Shown: positions 7,312 through 13,990 of the stretch, in pieces
Numbering within the stretch: position 1 is the first letter of the stretch
Layout of the letters: every line of letters starts with the position of its first letter
DNA from: an uncultured Candidatus Melainabacteria bacterium
GTDB lineage: Bacteria; Cyanobacteriota; Vampirovibrionia; Gastranaerophilales; Gastranaerophilaceae
Direction of reading: 5' to 3'
NCBI GenBank assembly: GCA_934754735.1
Contig: CAKVJE010000047.1
Span: 1-15,256 of the forward strand
Length of the DNA: 15,256 bases
Translations under genes and position numbers: made by a program
Notes under the pieces: generated by a model
Told to the model about the DNA's origin: nothing
Seen by the model: only the letters and a program-made list of their open reading frames with translations
Databases searched by the model: none

Positions 7312-8307
7312 ATGGGATTAGCCTGCTCACAAATTAGACTATTAACATTGACAGCCCGCAAAGCCGATTGCGAGTATGGCATCTCTATTGATTCAATGCA
7401 AAAAATGGCATTGACTAGAGAGCAAACCCAGCTTGCTCAGGAATATAACAGCAAATTGAAGGCAACGCAGGTTGCTTATTATGCTAATGGTAAATATAAC
7501 AAGATTAATTATCAATATTTAATGGGATATGGCGCTAATTATTCAGCTATTTTAAACGGCTCTAACCCTCTTAAAAAAGAAAATTCAATGATTTTGACTG
7601 ATTATAAAGGTCAAGTTGTTATGAGTAAAGCTTATGCTAATGCAATAACAAGTGTATTAGGTTCTTCTGCAATGGATTCACAAGGCAGGGGAGGTACTTT
7701 TTCATCAGATAAAATTGCTGCAATTCTGGCTGAACTACTCCCCGGATTTACAGAAGAGCAATTCCAAAAAGCAATTGACGGTAAATCGCAAGATAGTAGC
7801 AGTTATAATGCAAATTTAGTAAATACAGTAACAGGAGAAGACACAGGCAAAACAACAACAGTAGATAACACAGATACAGTATCAACTAAAATACAATCAA
7901 TTGTTGATTTCTATTATCCAATCTTTCAAGCTGCGGCTGCGAATGGTTGGACAACTGAGTATAATGAAGAAATGGGAATGAATGATAATTACGTAAGCGA
8001 TGCGATTTCAAGTGGAATATTCCAACTTGCAACTGTAAACGAAGATGGTAATTATGAACCTGATACTTCATTATCTTATTATGTAGTTTCCGGTCTTGTT
8101 CAACAAAATAATAATTCAGAAGTTCGAGAAGAAGTTACTGCTTGGTACGAAGCAGAAAAAGCTCGCATTTCTGAAAAAGAAGATTACATTGATTTGGATA
8201 TGGATAATTTGTCAACAGAATTGGAGACAATAAACCAAGAAATTCAATCAATTAAATCTTTAATTGATGATGCTGTAAGTTCAGTATTTGACTGGGGTAG
8301 TTCATAA
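7312..8307 (+). CDS. hypothetical protein with lineage-type RLLTLTARKAD N-terminus
   Basis: The protein has 331 residues. Its first 45 residues (SQIRLLTLTARKADCEYGIS, then SMQKMALTREQTQLAQEY) form an amphipathic helical block. I recall this pattern as recurring at the N-terminus of otherwise unrelated proteins in Gastranaerophilales; that is memory, not a search. The middle is Tyr/Asn/Ser/Thr-rich with low complexity at about 180-200. A charged helical region (about 265-323) closes the protein, which ends FDWGSS. No transmembrane helix or classical signal peptide is seen. AAAGGA lies 8 bases before the ATG. It is divergent from the AAA ATPase operon and convergent with folC (15 bp gap). Export by a non-Sec route, with the N-terminus as a targeting or assembly signal, is a guess. 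Function unknown. Confidence 0.8.
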   Translation: MGLACSQIRLLTLTARKADCEYGISIDSMQKMALTREQTQLAQEYNSKLKATQVAYYANGKYNKINYQYLMGYGANYSAILNGSNPLKKENSMILTDYKGQVVMSKAYANAITSVLGSSAMDSQGRGGTFSSDKIAAILAELLPGFTEEQFQKAIDGKSQDSSSYNANLVNTVTGEDTGKTTTVDNTDTVSTKIQSIVDFYYPIFQAAAANGWTTEYNEEMGMNDNYVSDAISSGIFQLATVNEDGNYEPDTSLSYYVVSGLVQQNNNSEVREEVTAWYEAEKARISEKEDYIDLDMDNLSTELETINQEIQSIKSLIDDAVSSVFDWGSS

Positions 8308-8322
8308 AACTAAATAGTGTAT

Positions 8323-9474
8323 TTATTCTTGATGTGTTTTTAACCACTTCATTTTGCCAATCATATAAAAAGAACCGCAGATTATATTTAGTCTATCATC
8401 AGTTAATTCTTGCCCCGTATATTCTTTTGCTTCATAAGGGCATTTTGATCTAAGCTCTTCGTAAGTGCAGGCGTTTGGATAATCAAATCCGTTTAAATAG
8501 ATTTCGTCACCTTCTCTAAAAAGAATATTCATCATTTTTTCGTAATCTTTGTTTTTCAAACATCCGAAAATAAATCTGCGTTTTTCGTTTGGGAAATAAT
8601 CATCTAAATTGTTTCGCAATGCTTGAACTCCGTTGGGATTGTGTGAAGCATCTACTATTAGATTTTCAACTGGGAAATACTGAAATCTGCAAGGATTTTT
8701 AACTTTTTCAAGCCCTCTTATAATTGTTTCGTCGTCGATATTTTTGAACAGATAATTTATCGCATTAATTGCTAATGCCAGATTTTCTATTTGATGATTC
8801 CCTTTTAGGCTCAAAGCTTCAATAAAATCCGGACGGACAAACGGAGTTGTTAAGATAAACATTGAATTCATTTCGTCTGCTTTATCTCTAATTGCTTCGT
8901 AGCCCATAGAAGTTATTACAGGGCAGTTTTTCTTAATTATGCCGGCTTTTTCGAACGCGATTTTTTCTTTTGTATTCCCCAAACGCTCGGTGTGGTCTAA
9001 ATCGATTTGCGTGATTATTGCACAAAGATTTTGTTCTATGACATTTGTAGCGTCAAGTCTTCCCCCTAAACCGGTTTCAAGAATTGCAATATCAACATTT
9101 TTTTGTTTGAAATACAAAAACATCATTACGGTAAGAATTTCAAACTCTGTTAAATGAATACCGCAGTTGCAGATTTTGAAAACATATTTTTCAAAATCTT
9201 CTTTAGAAATCTCAGCACCGCAAACGCGTATGCGTTCTGTGTATTCCCAAATGTGCGGACTCGTGTATAAGCCTGTTTTGTAACCGGCTTCTCTTAAAAT
9301 TGAGTCTAAAATCGTGCAAACTGAGCCTTTGCCGTTTGTTCCAGCTACGTGTATGAATTTTAAATCATTTTGTGGATTATCAAATTTTTCTAAAGCAGAT
9401 TTAATTCTATCCAGACCTAAATCCACATAAAATTTACCTTTGCTTGTGAGTAATTTTATTGCATCTTCGTACAT
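8323..9474 (-). CDS. folC: folylpolyglutamate / dihydrofolate synthase
   Basis: This is a Mur-ligase-fold enzyme of 383 residues. It adds glutamate to folates (FPGS) and, in many bacteria, also to dihydropteroate (DHFS). Seen: P-loop HVAGTNGKGS (42-51), YTSPH (70-74), LETGLGGRLDATN (132-144), DLDHTERLG (158-166), EKAGIIK shortly after, and a C-terminal VDASHNPNG in place of the commoner DGAHNP. It is shorter than the usual 420 or so residues, mainly in the C-terminal domain. AGGAAG lies 7 bases before the ATG. It stands alone, convergent with the 7312 gene and divergent from the 9653 gene. Whether it has DHFS activity as well cannot be told from sequence. Confidence 0.93.
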   Translation of the reverse strand: MYEDAIKLLTSKGKFYVDLGLDRIKSALEKFDNPQNDLKFIHVAGTNGKGSVCTILDSILREAGYKTGLYTSPHIWEYTERIRVCGAEISKEDFEKYVFKICNCGIHLTEFEILTVMMFLYFKQKNVDIAILETGLGGRLDATNVIEQNLCAIITQIDLDHTERLGNTKEKIAFEKAGIIKKNCPVITSMGYEAIRDKADEMNSMFILTTPFVRPDFIEALSLKGNHQIENLALAINAINYLFKNIDDETIIRGLEKVKNPCRFQYFPVENLIVDASHNPNGVQALRNNLDDYFPNEKRRFIFGCLKNKDYEKMMNILFREGDEIYLNGFDYPNACTYEELRSKCPYEAKEYTGQELTDDRLNIICGSFYMIGKMKWLKTHQE

Positions 9475-9548
9475 AAGCTCTTCCTTGCTCTTATATTATC
9501 ATGAAAACAAAGGTTTTGATGATGTAGTATATAAGAGGATGAATCTCA

Positions 9549-9561
9549 TTTTGTAACAAAA
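9549..9561. promoter_or_regulatory. short palindrome in the folC/9653 divergent gap
   Basis: TTTTGT-A-ACAAAA is a perfect 6-bp-arm palindrome lying between the two divergent starts (178 bp gap). It could be an operator, but in DNA this AT-rich a palindrome of this size can occur by chance. A TATATA at 9611-9616 may be a -10 box for the 9653 gene; no good -35 is seen. Confidence 0.2.
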
Positions 9562-9652
9562 TATTTACAATAAATGCCTGTGGAAGCAATTTTTTCTTAA
9601 AGAAAATGTTTATATATGTAAGAAGGTTTAACAAATAAGGGTTTAAGGTATT

Positions 9653-10567
9653 ATGACAATTAGTAATAATTTGCCATCACACCAGCAGTATGTTTTTTTG
9701 AAAAATAATCGACAGCATACTTTTAATTTACAATCGCAATATGAAAATAATTGTGCTGATTTAGCACGAGTAACTTCTTCCGGAGCTAAGTCAGGAAAAA
9801 ATGCTTTTGATACATTTAGAGGTGCAGCGTATACAAACGATATTGGAGAAGGTTGTAAACCAGTGCTGGGTGATGCACTTGCGAAGAGGATGTGGTATCC
9901 TTCTTTGATTTATGTTTTGGCTTCGACTATACATAAAACGTTATATAATAAAGAAGATAATAAGGATTTTAGTCTCGGAAGAGGCACAAAGGAACTTGCT
10001 TTTCAAACCATGGCAAGCCTGTGTGGCCCGATTTTATTAGTAAGTTTGGGTAAAAATACTATTGGCAATTTGTTAAGTTATGTTGGACATTCGATAGGTC
10101 AATATAAACAAGGTATAAATCCATTTAAGGAATTGAAGAAACAAGATTTTGGACAAATTGCAAAAACAACAGGTAAAGAAGTTTATAATGGTATAAAGGC
10201 CTCGGCAAAAGAACTTCCGCATGATATTATGGGTACATTAAAAATGGCTGTGCATGATATTATGCATCCAAAAGAATCTTATAAAAATTCATTAAAGTAT
10301 TTATCAAATGTGAAAGAAAAATCAATTAATTCGTATAAAGCTTGGAAAAAGCTTGCACCAAAAATTAATGCAAATAAAAAAGAATACTTATTTGGTAAGA
10401 ATGGATTGTTGTTTGGTAAAAAAGGTTTATTTGGTGAATCGGGATTGTTGTTTGGAAATAAGTCGAGCAAGGTTATTGGTGGATTGTTAGGTATTTTATT
10501 ATTGTATAAGGCTGTGGATAAAGCTGCTGAAAAAATAGTTGATATTCCAGAAAAATTATGTTCATAA
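9653..10567 (+). CDS. unknown protein with LFGK repeats and hydrophobic segments
   Basis: The protein has 304 residues and is not recognised. The N-terminus (1-60) is polar and Asn/Gln/Ser-rich. Hydrophobic stretches lie at about 80-92, 115-132, 136-148 and 272-288. Between them is a Lys-rich helical region (about 150-245). Residues 246-271 are four tandem units related to LFGKxGL. There is no classical signal peptide. AAGG lies 5 bases before the ATG. It is a single gene, ending 4 bp before a strong bidirectional terminator shared with the oxidoreductase operon. The composition and the polar N-terminus without a signal resemble the other lineage-type hypotheticals here. A peripheral or integral membrane protein is the best reading; function unknown. 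Confidence 0.75.
   Translation: MTISNNLPSHQQYVFLKNNRQHTFNLQSQYENNCADLARVTSSGAKSGKNAFDTFRGAAYTNDIGEGCKPVLGDALAKRMWYPSLIYVLASTIHKTLYNKEDNKDFSLGRGTKELAFQTMASLCGPILLVSLGKNTIGNLLSYVGHSIGQYKQGINPFKELKKQDFGQIAKTTGKEVYNGIKASAKELPHDIMGTLKMAVHDIMHPKESYKNSLKYLSNVKEKSINSYKAWKKLAPKINANKKEYLFGKNGLLFGKKGLFGESGLLFGNKSSKVIGGLLGILLLYKAVDKAAEKIVDIPEKLCS
10388..10465 (+). repeat. in-frame LFGK tandem repeat (four units)
   Basis: Four in-frame units encode LFGKNGL, LFGKKGL, FGESGL and LFGNKS. They recur every 21, 21 and 18 bases. The DNA units (core TTTGGTAAR) differ at several third positions, so this is not a fresh slippage product. The glycine-rich, periodic pattern suggests a short structural repeat or turn motif. 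Confidence 0.75.
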
Positions 10568-10571
10568 ATAG

Positions 10572-10604
10572 AAAAGTATGGTACAAAAATTGCACCATAC
10601 TTTT
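10572..10604. terminator. bidirectional intrinsic terminator
   Basis: An 11-bp stem AAAAGTATGGT (10572-10582) pairs with ACCATACTTTT (10594-10604) and is flanked by a T-run on the plus strand and an A-rich side that gives Ts on the minus strand. It lies between the convergent 9653 gene and korD and can end both transcripts. Confidence 0.88.
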
Positions 10605-10608
10605 TTAA

Positions 10609-10881
10609 CTAATTTCTTTTTTCAATTCTAATCGCGCTATCTGGGCAAGTCATTGCACAAGCACCGCAAGCAATACATATTTCAGGATTTGGCGCAACCG
10701 CAGGAGTTTGGTATAAACCAACTTCTTTTGACCAAGTTAAACATTCTTTGCCTGCTTTATTCATAGGGCATTTTGCAATACAAAGTCCGCACCCTTTGCA
10801 CAAATCAGTATAAACATAATAGTCAGCTTTACCTTTGCCAACACCTTCTATTTTATAGCCATGATATTTTTTTTCTGTCAT
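10609..10881 (-). CDS. korD: 2-oxoacid:ferredoxin oxidoreductase, delta (ferredoxin) subunit
   Basis: The protein has 90 residues and two [4Fe-4S] motifs: CKGCGLCIAKCP (Cys 28, 31, 34, 38) and CIACGACAMTCP (Cys 69, 72, 75, 79). This is the ferredoxin-like subunit that passes electrons out of the complex. The N-terminal GYKIEGVGKGKADYYVYTD leader fits the family. AGAAAGGA lies before the ATG. It is the last gene of the operon; in many genomes this subunit comes first (DABC order). A foldback element separates it from korC, leaving a 163 bp gap. The bidirectional terminator follows at once. Substrate specificity (2-oxoglutarate, branched-chain or other) is set by the alpha and beta subunits, so the kor name is a convenience. 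Confidence 0.88.
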   Translation of the reverse strand: MTEKKYHGYKIEGVGKGKADYYVYTDLCKGCGLCIAKCPMNKAGKECLTWSKEVGLYQTPAVAPNPEICIACGACAMTCPDSAIRIEKRN

Positions 10882-10895
10882 TTTAATCCTTTCTC

Positions 10896-11036
10896 AAGGT
10901 AATAAGGTAATGAGGTAATAAGGGAATAAGTGGTATTAAATATTTTCTATTTTTATATTATGTTTATTAAACGCATTTTCTTAAACAATAATCTAAAATC
11001 TCTTATTCCCTTATTACCCTATTACCTTATTACCTT
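10896..11036. repeat. foldback element in the korC-korD gap (8-mer arms)
   Basis: The left arm 10896-10930 and right arm 11002-11036 (35 bases each) are inverted repeats that differ at 2 positions. Each arm is itself four degenerate 8-base units of the GGTAATAA type. The spacer is 71 bases of AT-rich sequence. The element starts about 15 bases upstream of korD and ends about 9 bases after the korC stop, so it fills nearly the whole gap. It can fold into a long hairpin in the mRNA. No open frame and no transposase. Confidence 0.9.
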
Positions 11037-11044
11037 TCCTTAAT

Positions 11045-11608
11045 TTACACTTTCGCTCCAACGTTCACCATTTCCATTCCCATCTCAAGAGCCTTATAAT
11101 TTAATTCTCTCAATTCAGGTTTGGCGTCGAATTTTTTGCCAAGTGCCATTTCCATTGCATTTTTAATATCTTCCAATCTCAAAACATTTGTCGCTGCAAG
11201 TAAAACACCCAAAATAATTATATTGAAAACTCTTGCGCTAAGTTTTTCGTTCGCAATCTTATTCGCATCAACACCGATTACTTGCTTGCATTTAACTTGA
11301 GGTTTCTTTGTGCAAACTGATGTATCGTAAACAACAGTTGAGTTTTCGCTTACATAAGCTTCGCATCTGTCGATTGCTCTATCAGAAAGCATAATAATTA
11401 TATCGCCTTTTGCAAATCTTGGTTCACCGATTCTTTCGTCAGCAATTTGGCAAAATGCAATTGAAACACCGCCTCTTTGTTCTACGCCAAAGTTTGGAAT
11501 ATATAAAACTTGTTTACCGGCTTCATAACCGGCTTCAACAAGAATTTTAGCAATAGACTGAACGCCTTGTCCGCCTTCACCGGCTAATACTATTTTTGTT
11601 CTAGACAT
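11045..11608 (-). CDS. korC: 2-oxoacid:ferredoxin oxidoreductase, gamma subunit
   Basis: The protein has 187 residues and the pyruvate/ketoisovalerate oxidoreductase catalytic-domain fold of the gamma subunit. Seen: LAGEGGQGVQ near the N-terminus, IPNFGVEQRGG (the usual Y/N-x-x-E-x-RGG), and ILGVLLAATN in the middle. It contacts CoA and completes the complex with alpha, beta and delta. I chose the ATG at 11608 because AAGGAG sits 6 bases before it; a longer frame from 11635 has no ribosome site. The 19 bases covering the ribosome site and start are identical to those of korB. It is flanked by foldback elements on both sides. Confidence 0.9.
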   Translation of the reverse strand: MSRTKIVLAGEGGQGVQSIAKILVEAGYEAGKQVLYIPNFGVEQRGGVSIAFCQIADERIGEPRFAKGDIIIMLSDRAIDRCEAYVSENSTVVYDTSVCTKKPQVKCKQVIGVDANKIANEKLSARVFNIIILGVLLAATNVLRLEDIKNAMEMALGKKFDAKPELRELNYKALEMGMEMVNVGAKV

Positions 11609-11633
11609 TTTTATCTCCTTTTTAAAAGTTAAC

Positions 11634-11815
11634 AAGTGAATTTGATTTTATGAGTTGAAAGTTGATAGTTGAAAGTGGAAAGTTATTTTAAATATCACTA
11701 AGATAAAATCTGTTTAATATTGAACGTATAGACTTAAGAAAATTTTAATATAACTTTCAATTTTCCATTTTCAACTTTCAACTCATCATTACTTATTTCA
11801 TCCACCTATTCACTT
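11634..11815. repeat. foldback element in the korB-korC gap (copy 1 of shared core)
   Basis: The inner arms, 11651-11686 and 11750-11785, are inverted repeats of 36 bases that match at 31 positions; they consist of degenerate 7-mers such as TTGAAAG. An outer pair, AAGTGAAT (11634-11641) and ATTCACTT (11808-11815), uses the same 8-mer theme as the window-start array. The 133 bp core 11650-11782 matches 12608-12740 without gaps and with 4 differences, counted by eye. The right outer arm overlaps the korB stop codon by two bases. No open frame is carried. Confidence 0.9.
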
Positions 11816-12569
11816 ATATTTCCCCTTCCGGACTCAAAAATTCTTTCACTTCAAAGAATTCTTCCATTTGTTTAAGTCTGCCAAACGTATCAACGTTATT
11901 TGTTCTCCAGTTTAGTGGACAAATTGAAAGAACTTCTACGAATGAAAATCCGCCATTTTCAACATTCTTCAAACCTTTTACAAAAGTTTGTTTTAGCTTC
12001 ATAAAGTTAGAAACAGTTGAACGTGCAACAAAAGATTTTGACTTATCTGCAATTGAAGCAACCATTTCAGCAGCTTTTGCAGGTTTACCTGTAACTTCGC
12101 AATCTCTACCGTAAGGTGTTGTTTCTGTTTTTTGTCCGGGCATTGTTGTTGGAGACATTTGACCGCCTGTCATACCGTAGTTAGTGTTATTTACAACAAC
12201 AATCATCATTCTTTCACCACGAACAGTTGCGTTTACTAAGTGTTGCGCGCCGATTGCAAGACCACCGCCGTCGCCCATATAAGCAATACCGATAGCATCT
12301 TTGTTTGCTCTTGTGAAACCGTAGATAACAGGAGTTGTTCTACCATGGTGGGTTTGAACAGTATCTACGTCCAAATAGTTCCAAGCCAAAAGTGAACATC
12401 CGATATCGCAACCAAAAACAGTTTTTTGTTGAATACCAAGTTCATCAATTGCGCTTTCTAACGCTTTTAAAGTTATTCCGTGTCCGCATCCAGGGCAAAA
12501 TTTACTTGCACCAACCTCAGCATTCTGAGATTTTGGTAAATTTGGTGGAAGGGTTAATAATTCTGACAT
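11814..12569 (-). CDS. korB: 2-oxoacid:ferredoxin oxidoreductase, beta (TPP) subunit
   Basis: The protein has 251 residues. It binds thiamine pyrophosphate and one [4Fe-4S] cluster and carries out decarboxylation of the 2-oxoacid. Seen: FCPGCGHG with Cys25 and Cys28, GCDIGC with Cys54, and SICPLNW with Cys217, together the four expected cluster ligands; THHGR (73-77); and the TPP/magnesium motif GDGGGLAIGAQH (99-110) with NNTNYGMTGGQ (127-137). AGGAG lies 6 bases before the ATG. Gaps of about 205 bp on both sides are filled by near-identical foldback elements. The beta sequence is closest to KorB-type (2-oxoglutarate) subunits in my judgement, but branched-chain or broader specificity is possible. 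Confidence 0.92.
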   Translation of the reverse strand: MSELLTLPPNLPKSQNAEVGASKFCPGCGHGITLKALESAIDELGIQQKTVFGCDIGCSLLAWNYLDVDTVQTHHGRTTPVIYGFTRANKDAIGIAYMGDGGGLAIGAQHLVNATVRGERMMIVVVNNTNYGMTGGQMSPTTMPGQKTETTPYGRDCEVTGKPAKAAEMVASIADKSKSFVARSTVSNFMKLKQTFVKGLKNVENGGFSFVEVLSICPLNWRTNNVDTFGRLKQMEEFFEVKEFLSPEGEI

Positions 12570-12583
12570 TTTTATCTCCTTTT

Positions 12584-12769
12584 AGGGGAATGAGGGAACT
12601 TAACCTAATGAGTTGAAAGTTGATAGTTGAAAGTGGAAAGTTATTTTAAATATCACTAAAATAAAATCTGTTTAATATTGAACGTAAAGATTTAAGAAAA
12701 TTTTAATATAACTTTCAACTTTCCATTTTCAACTTTCAACTTTTCATTACTCTTTATCCCTATTCCCTT
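12584..12769. repeat. foldback element in the korA-korB gap (copy 2 of shared core)
   Basis: The core 12608-12740 is the second copy of the 133 bp sequence at 11650-11782 (4 mismatches, no gaps). Its inner arms are degenerate TTGAAAG-type 7-mers. The outer arms differ from copy 1: AGGGGAATGAGGGA (12584-12597) faces TCCCTATTCCCTT (12757-12769), an octamer theme closer to the element in the korC-korD gap. The element fills the 206 bp gap almost completely. Confidence 0.9.
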
Positions 12770-12775
12770 CTTTTA

Positions 12776-13870
12776 TTAAGCTACTACCAACATACTCTCT
12801 ACTTTCGCAACAATATCATCGCCTGTTACGCCAACGCCCATTTTGAATAGCGTTTGGTATGGAGTTGTTAAGCCGTAAAGTTTTTCAAGCACCATTTGAG
12901 CAAGTTGACCGTTTGCAGATTCTGTAAACAATACTTGTTTAGCTCTACTTACAGCTTCTCTCAAAGGTTTTACTGCCAATGGTCTGATTGTAATCGGTCT
13001 GAACAATCCGGCTTTAATACCTTTTTCTCTTAATTCATCAATAGCAGTTCTAGCGGAACGTGCTACAATACCGTGTGCAATTACAAGAATTTCAGCATCT
13101 TCAGCTTTGTATTCTTCCCATTCTTGAACTTCTTCTGCCATCTTATCAAAATCAGCTTGATATCCGTCAAGAACGTTCATCAATTCTTCTTCCATGTTAT
13201 ATGTATTTCTCATGTGAGCTGATTTTCTGTCAACACCGATTTGACCGTCTGCAAGAAGTGATTTTTCGGTTGGAACCATTGTGATACCGCGAGAAGCAGG
13301 GTCATACAATGTTACAGGTTCTCTCATTTTGCCTTGATAACCGTCTGCCAATACATAAGTTGGGAATCTGTATTTCCAAGCCGTATTGAATGCTTTAATC
13401 ATATAATCATACAAGTCTTGGTGACCTGCTGTTGAATAAACAATTCTAAAACCTTCGCCGTTTCCGCCAAAACAAGTCAATCTTGTTTCCTGTTGAGCGT
13501 AAATTACGGTCGCTGTGGAAGGCCCGCCTCTTTGCATAACCGCACAAACAAATGGAATTCTCATCATTTCAGCCATTGATTGAGCGTCTTGCATAATTAC
13601 ATTCCCTGGGCCGGCAGTTGCCGTAAAAGCTCTTCTACCTGCTAAAATACCGCCAATTGTTGAAAAGCCTGCAGAAATTTCATCTTCTGTTTGCAAAAAT
13701 CCTGCGCCCGTTTTTGGTAAGAGTTTACACCAAGTATGCATAATTTCGTTTTGAGGTGTAATCGGATAACCATACATAAAATCAGCTTCTGCCGAATTCG
13801 CGGCATAAGCCAACACTTCATTTCCCGTTAGGAACATTTTAGTGTCTTCTTTAATAAGTTTGTTTACCAT
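12776..13870 (-). CDS. korA: 2-oxoacid:ferredoxin oxidoreductase, alpha subunit
   Basis: The protein has 364 residues. Seen: GYPITPQNE (34-42) and QTEDEISAG (from 60), the pyrimidine-binding and activating region; TATAGPGNVIMQDA, the conserved substrate-side loop; then ADGYQGKM and a C-terminal transketolase-like domain. The PITPQNEI wording also occurs in 3-methyl-2-oxobutanoate (VOR) alpha subunits, so KOR versus VOR is not settled. The start at 13870 has GGGAAGG eight bases upstream; a second possible start 11 codons in (MFLTGNE) has a weaker site. It is the first gene of a four-gene operon. It couples CoA-dependent 2-oxoacid oxidation, or its reductive reverse, to ferredoxin. Confidence 0.9.
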   Translation of the reverse strand: MVNKLIKEDTKMFLTGNEVLAYAANSAEADFMYGYPITPQNEIMHTWCKLLPKTGAGFLQTEDEISAGFSTIGGILAGRRAFTATAGPGNVIMQDAQSMAEMMRIPFVCAVMQRGGPSTATVIYAQQETRLTCFGGNGEGFRIVYSTAGHQDLYDYMIKAFNTAWKYRFPTYVLADGYQGKMREPVTLYDPASRGITMVPTEKSLLADGQIGVDRKSAHMRNTYNMEEELMNVLDGYQADFDKMAEEVQEWEEYKAEDAEILVIAHGIVARSARTAIDELREKGIKAGLFRPITIRPLAVKPLREAVSRAKQVLFTESANGQLAQMVLEKLYGLTTPYQTLFKMGVGVTGDDIVAKVESMLVVA

Positions 13871-13885
13871 TTTTCTAACCTTCCC

Positions 13886-13914
13886 TTAATATATACACTA
13901 ATATTTTACTACAA
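13886..13914 (-). promoter_or_regulatory. candidate promoter for the oxidoreductase operon
   Basis: Read on the minus strand, TTGTAG (complement of 13909-13914) and TATTAA (complement of 13886-13891) are 17 bp apart, shortly before the korA ribosome site. Both boxes are weak matches. The position, between the upstream gene's terminator and korA, is right for the operon promoter. Confidence 0.3.
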
Positions 13915-13934
13915 AAGGGTTAAAAAAGGGTAGA

Positions 13935-13984
13935 AAAAATTTTATCTAAAAAGCGAAAAATTGATTTATACAATTTTTCGCTTT
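13935..13984 (-). terminator. intrinsic terminator of the glutamate-cysteine ligase gene
   Basis: A perfect 14-bp stem (13950-13963 with 13971-13984, 7-base loop) lies 6 bases after the stop codon and is followed on the minus strand by a T-rich stretch. It isolates the ligase gene from the oxidoreductase operon downstream. Confidence 0.88.
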
Positions 13985-13990
13985 CAAATT

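Noticed and set aside
7312..7326. LAC near the N-terminus as a lipobox
   Set aside because: The Cys is at position 5, with no preceding basic and hydrophobic signal segment, so it is not a lipoprotein signal.
10882..12775. Insertion sequences or attenuators in the oxidoreductase gaps
   Set aside because: No transposase frame is present, and the hairpins lack a following T-run and any leader peptide, so neither an IS nor a classical attenuator is supported.
13060..13284. Plus-strand frame opposite korA
   Set aside because: Antisense shadow of a strongly conserved gene, without a ribosome site.
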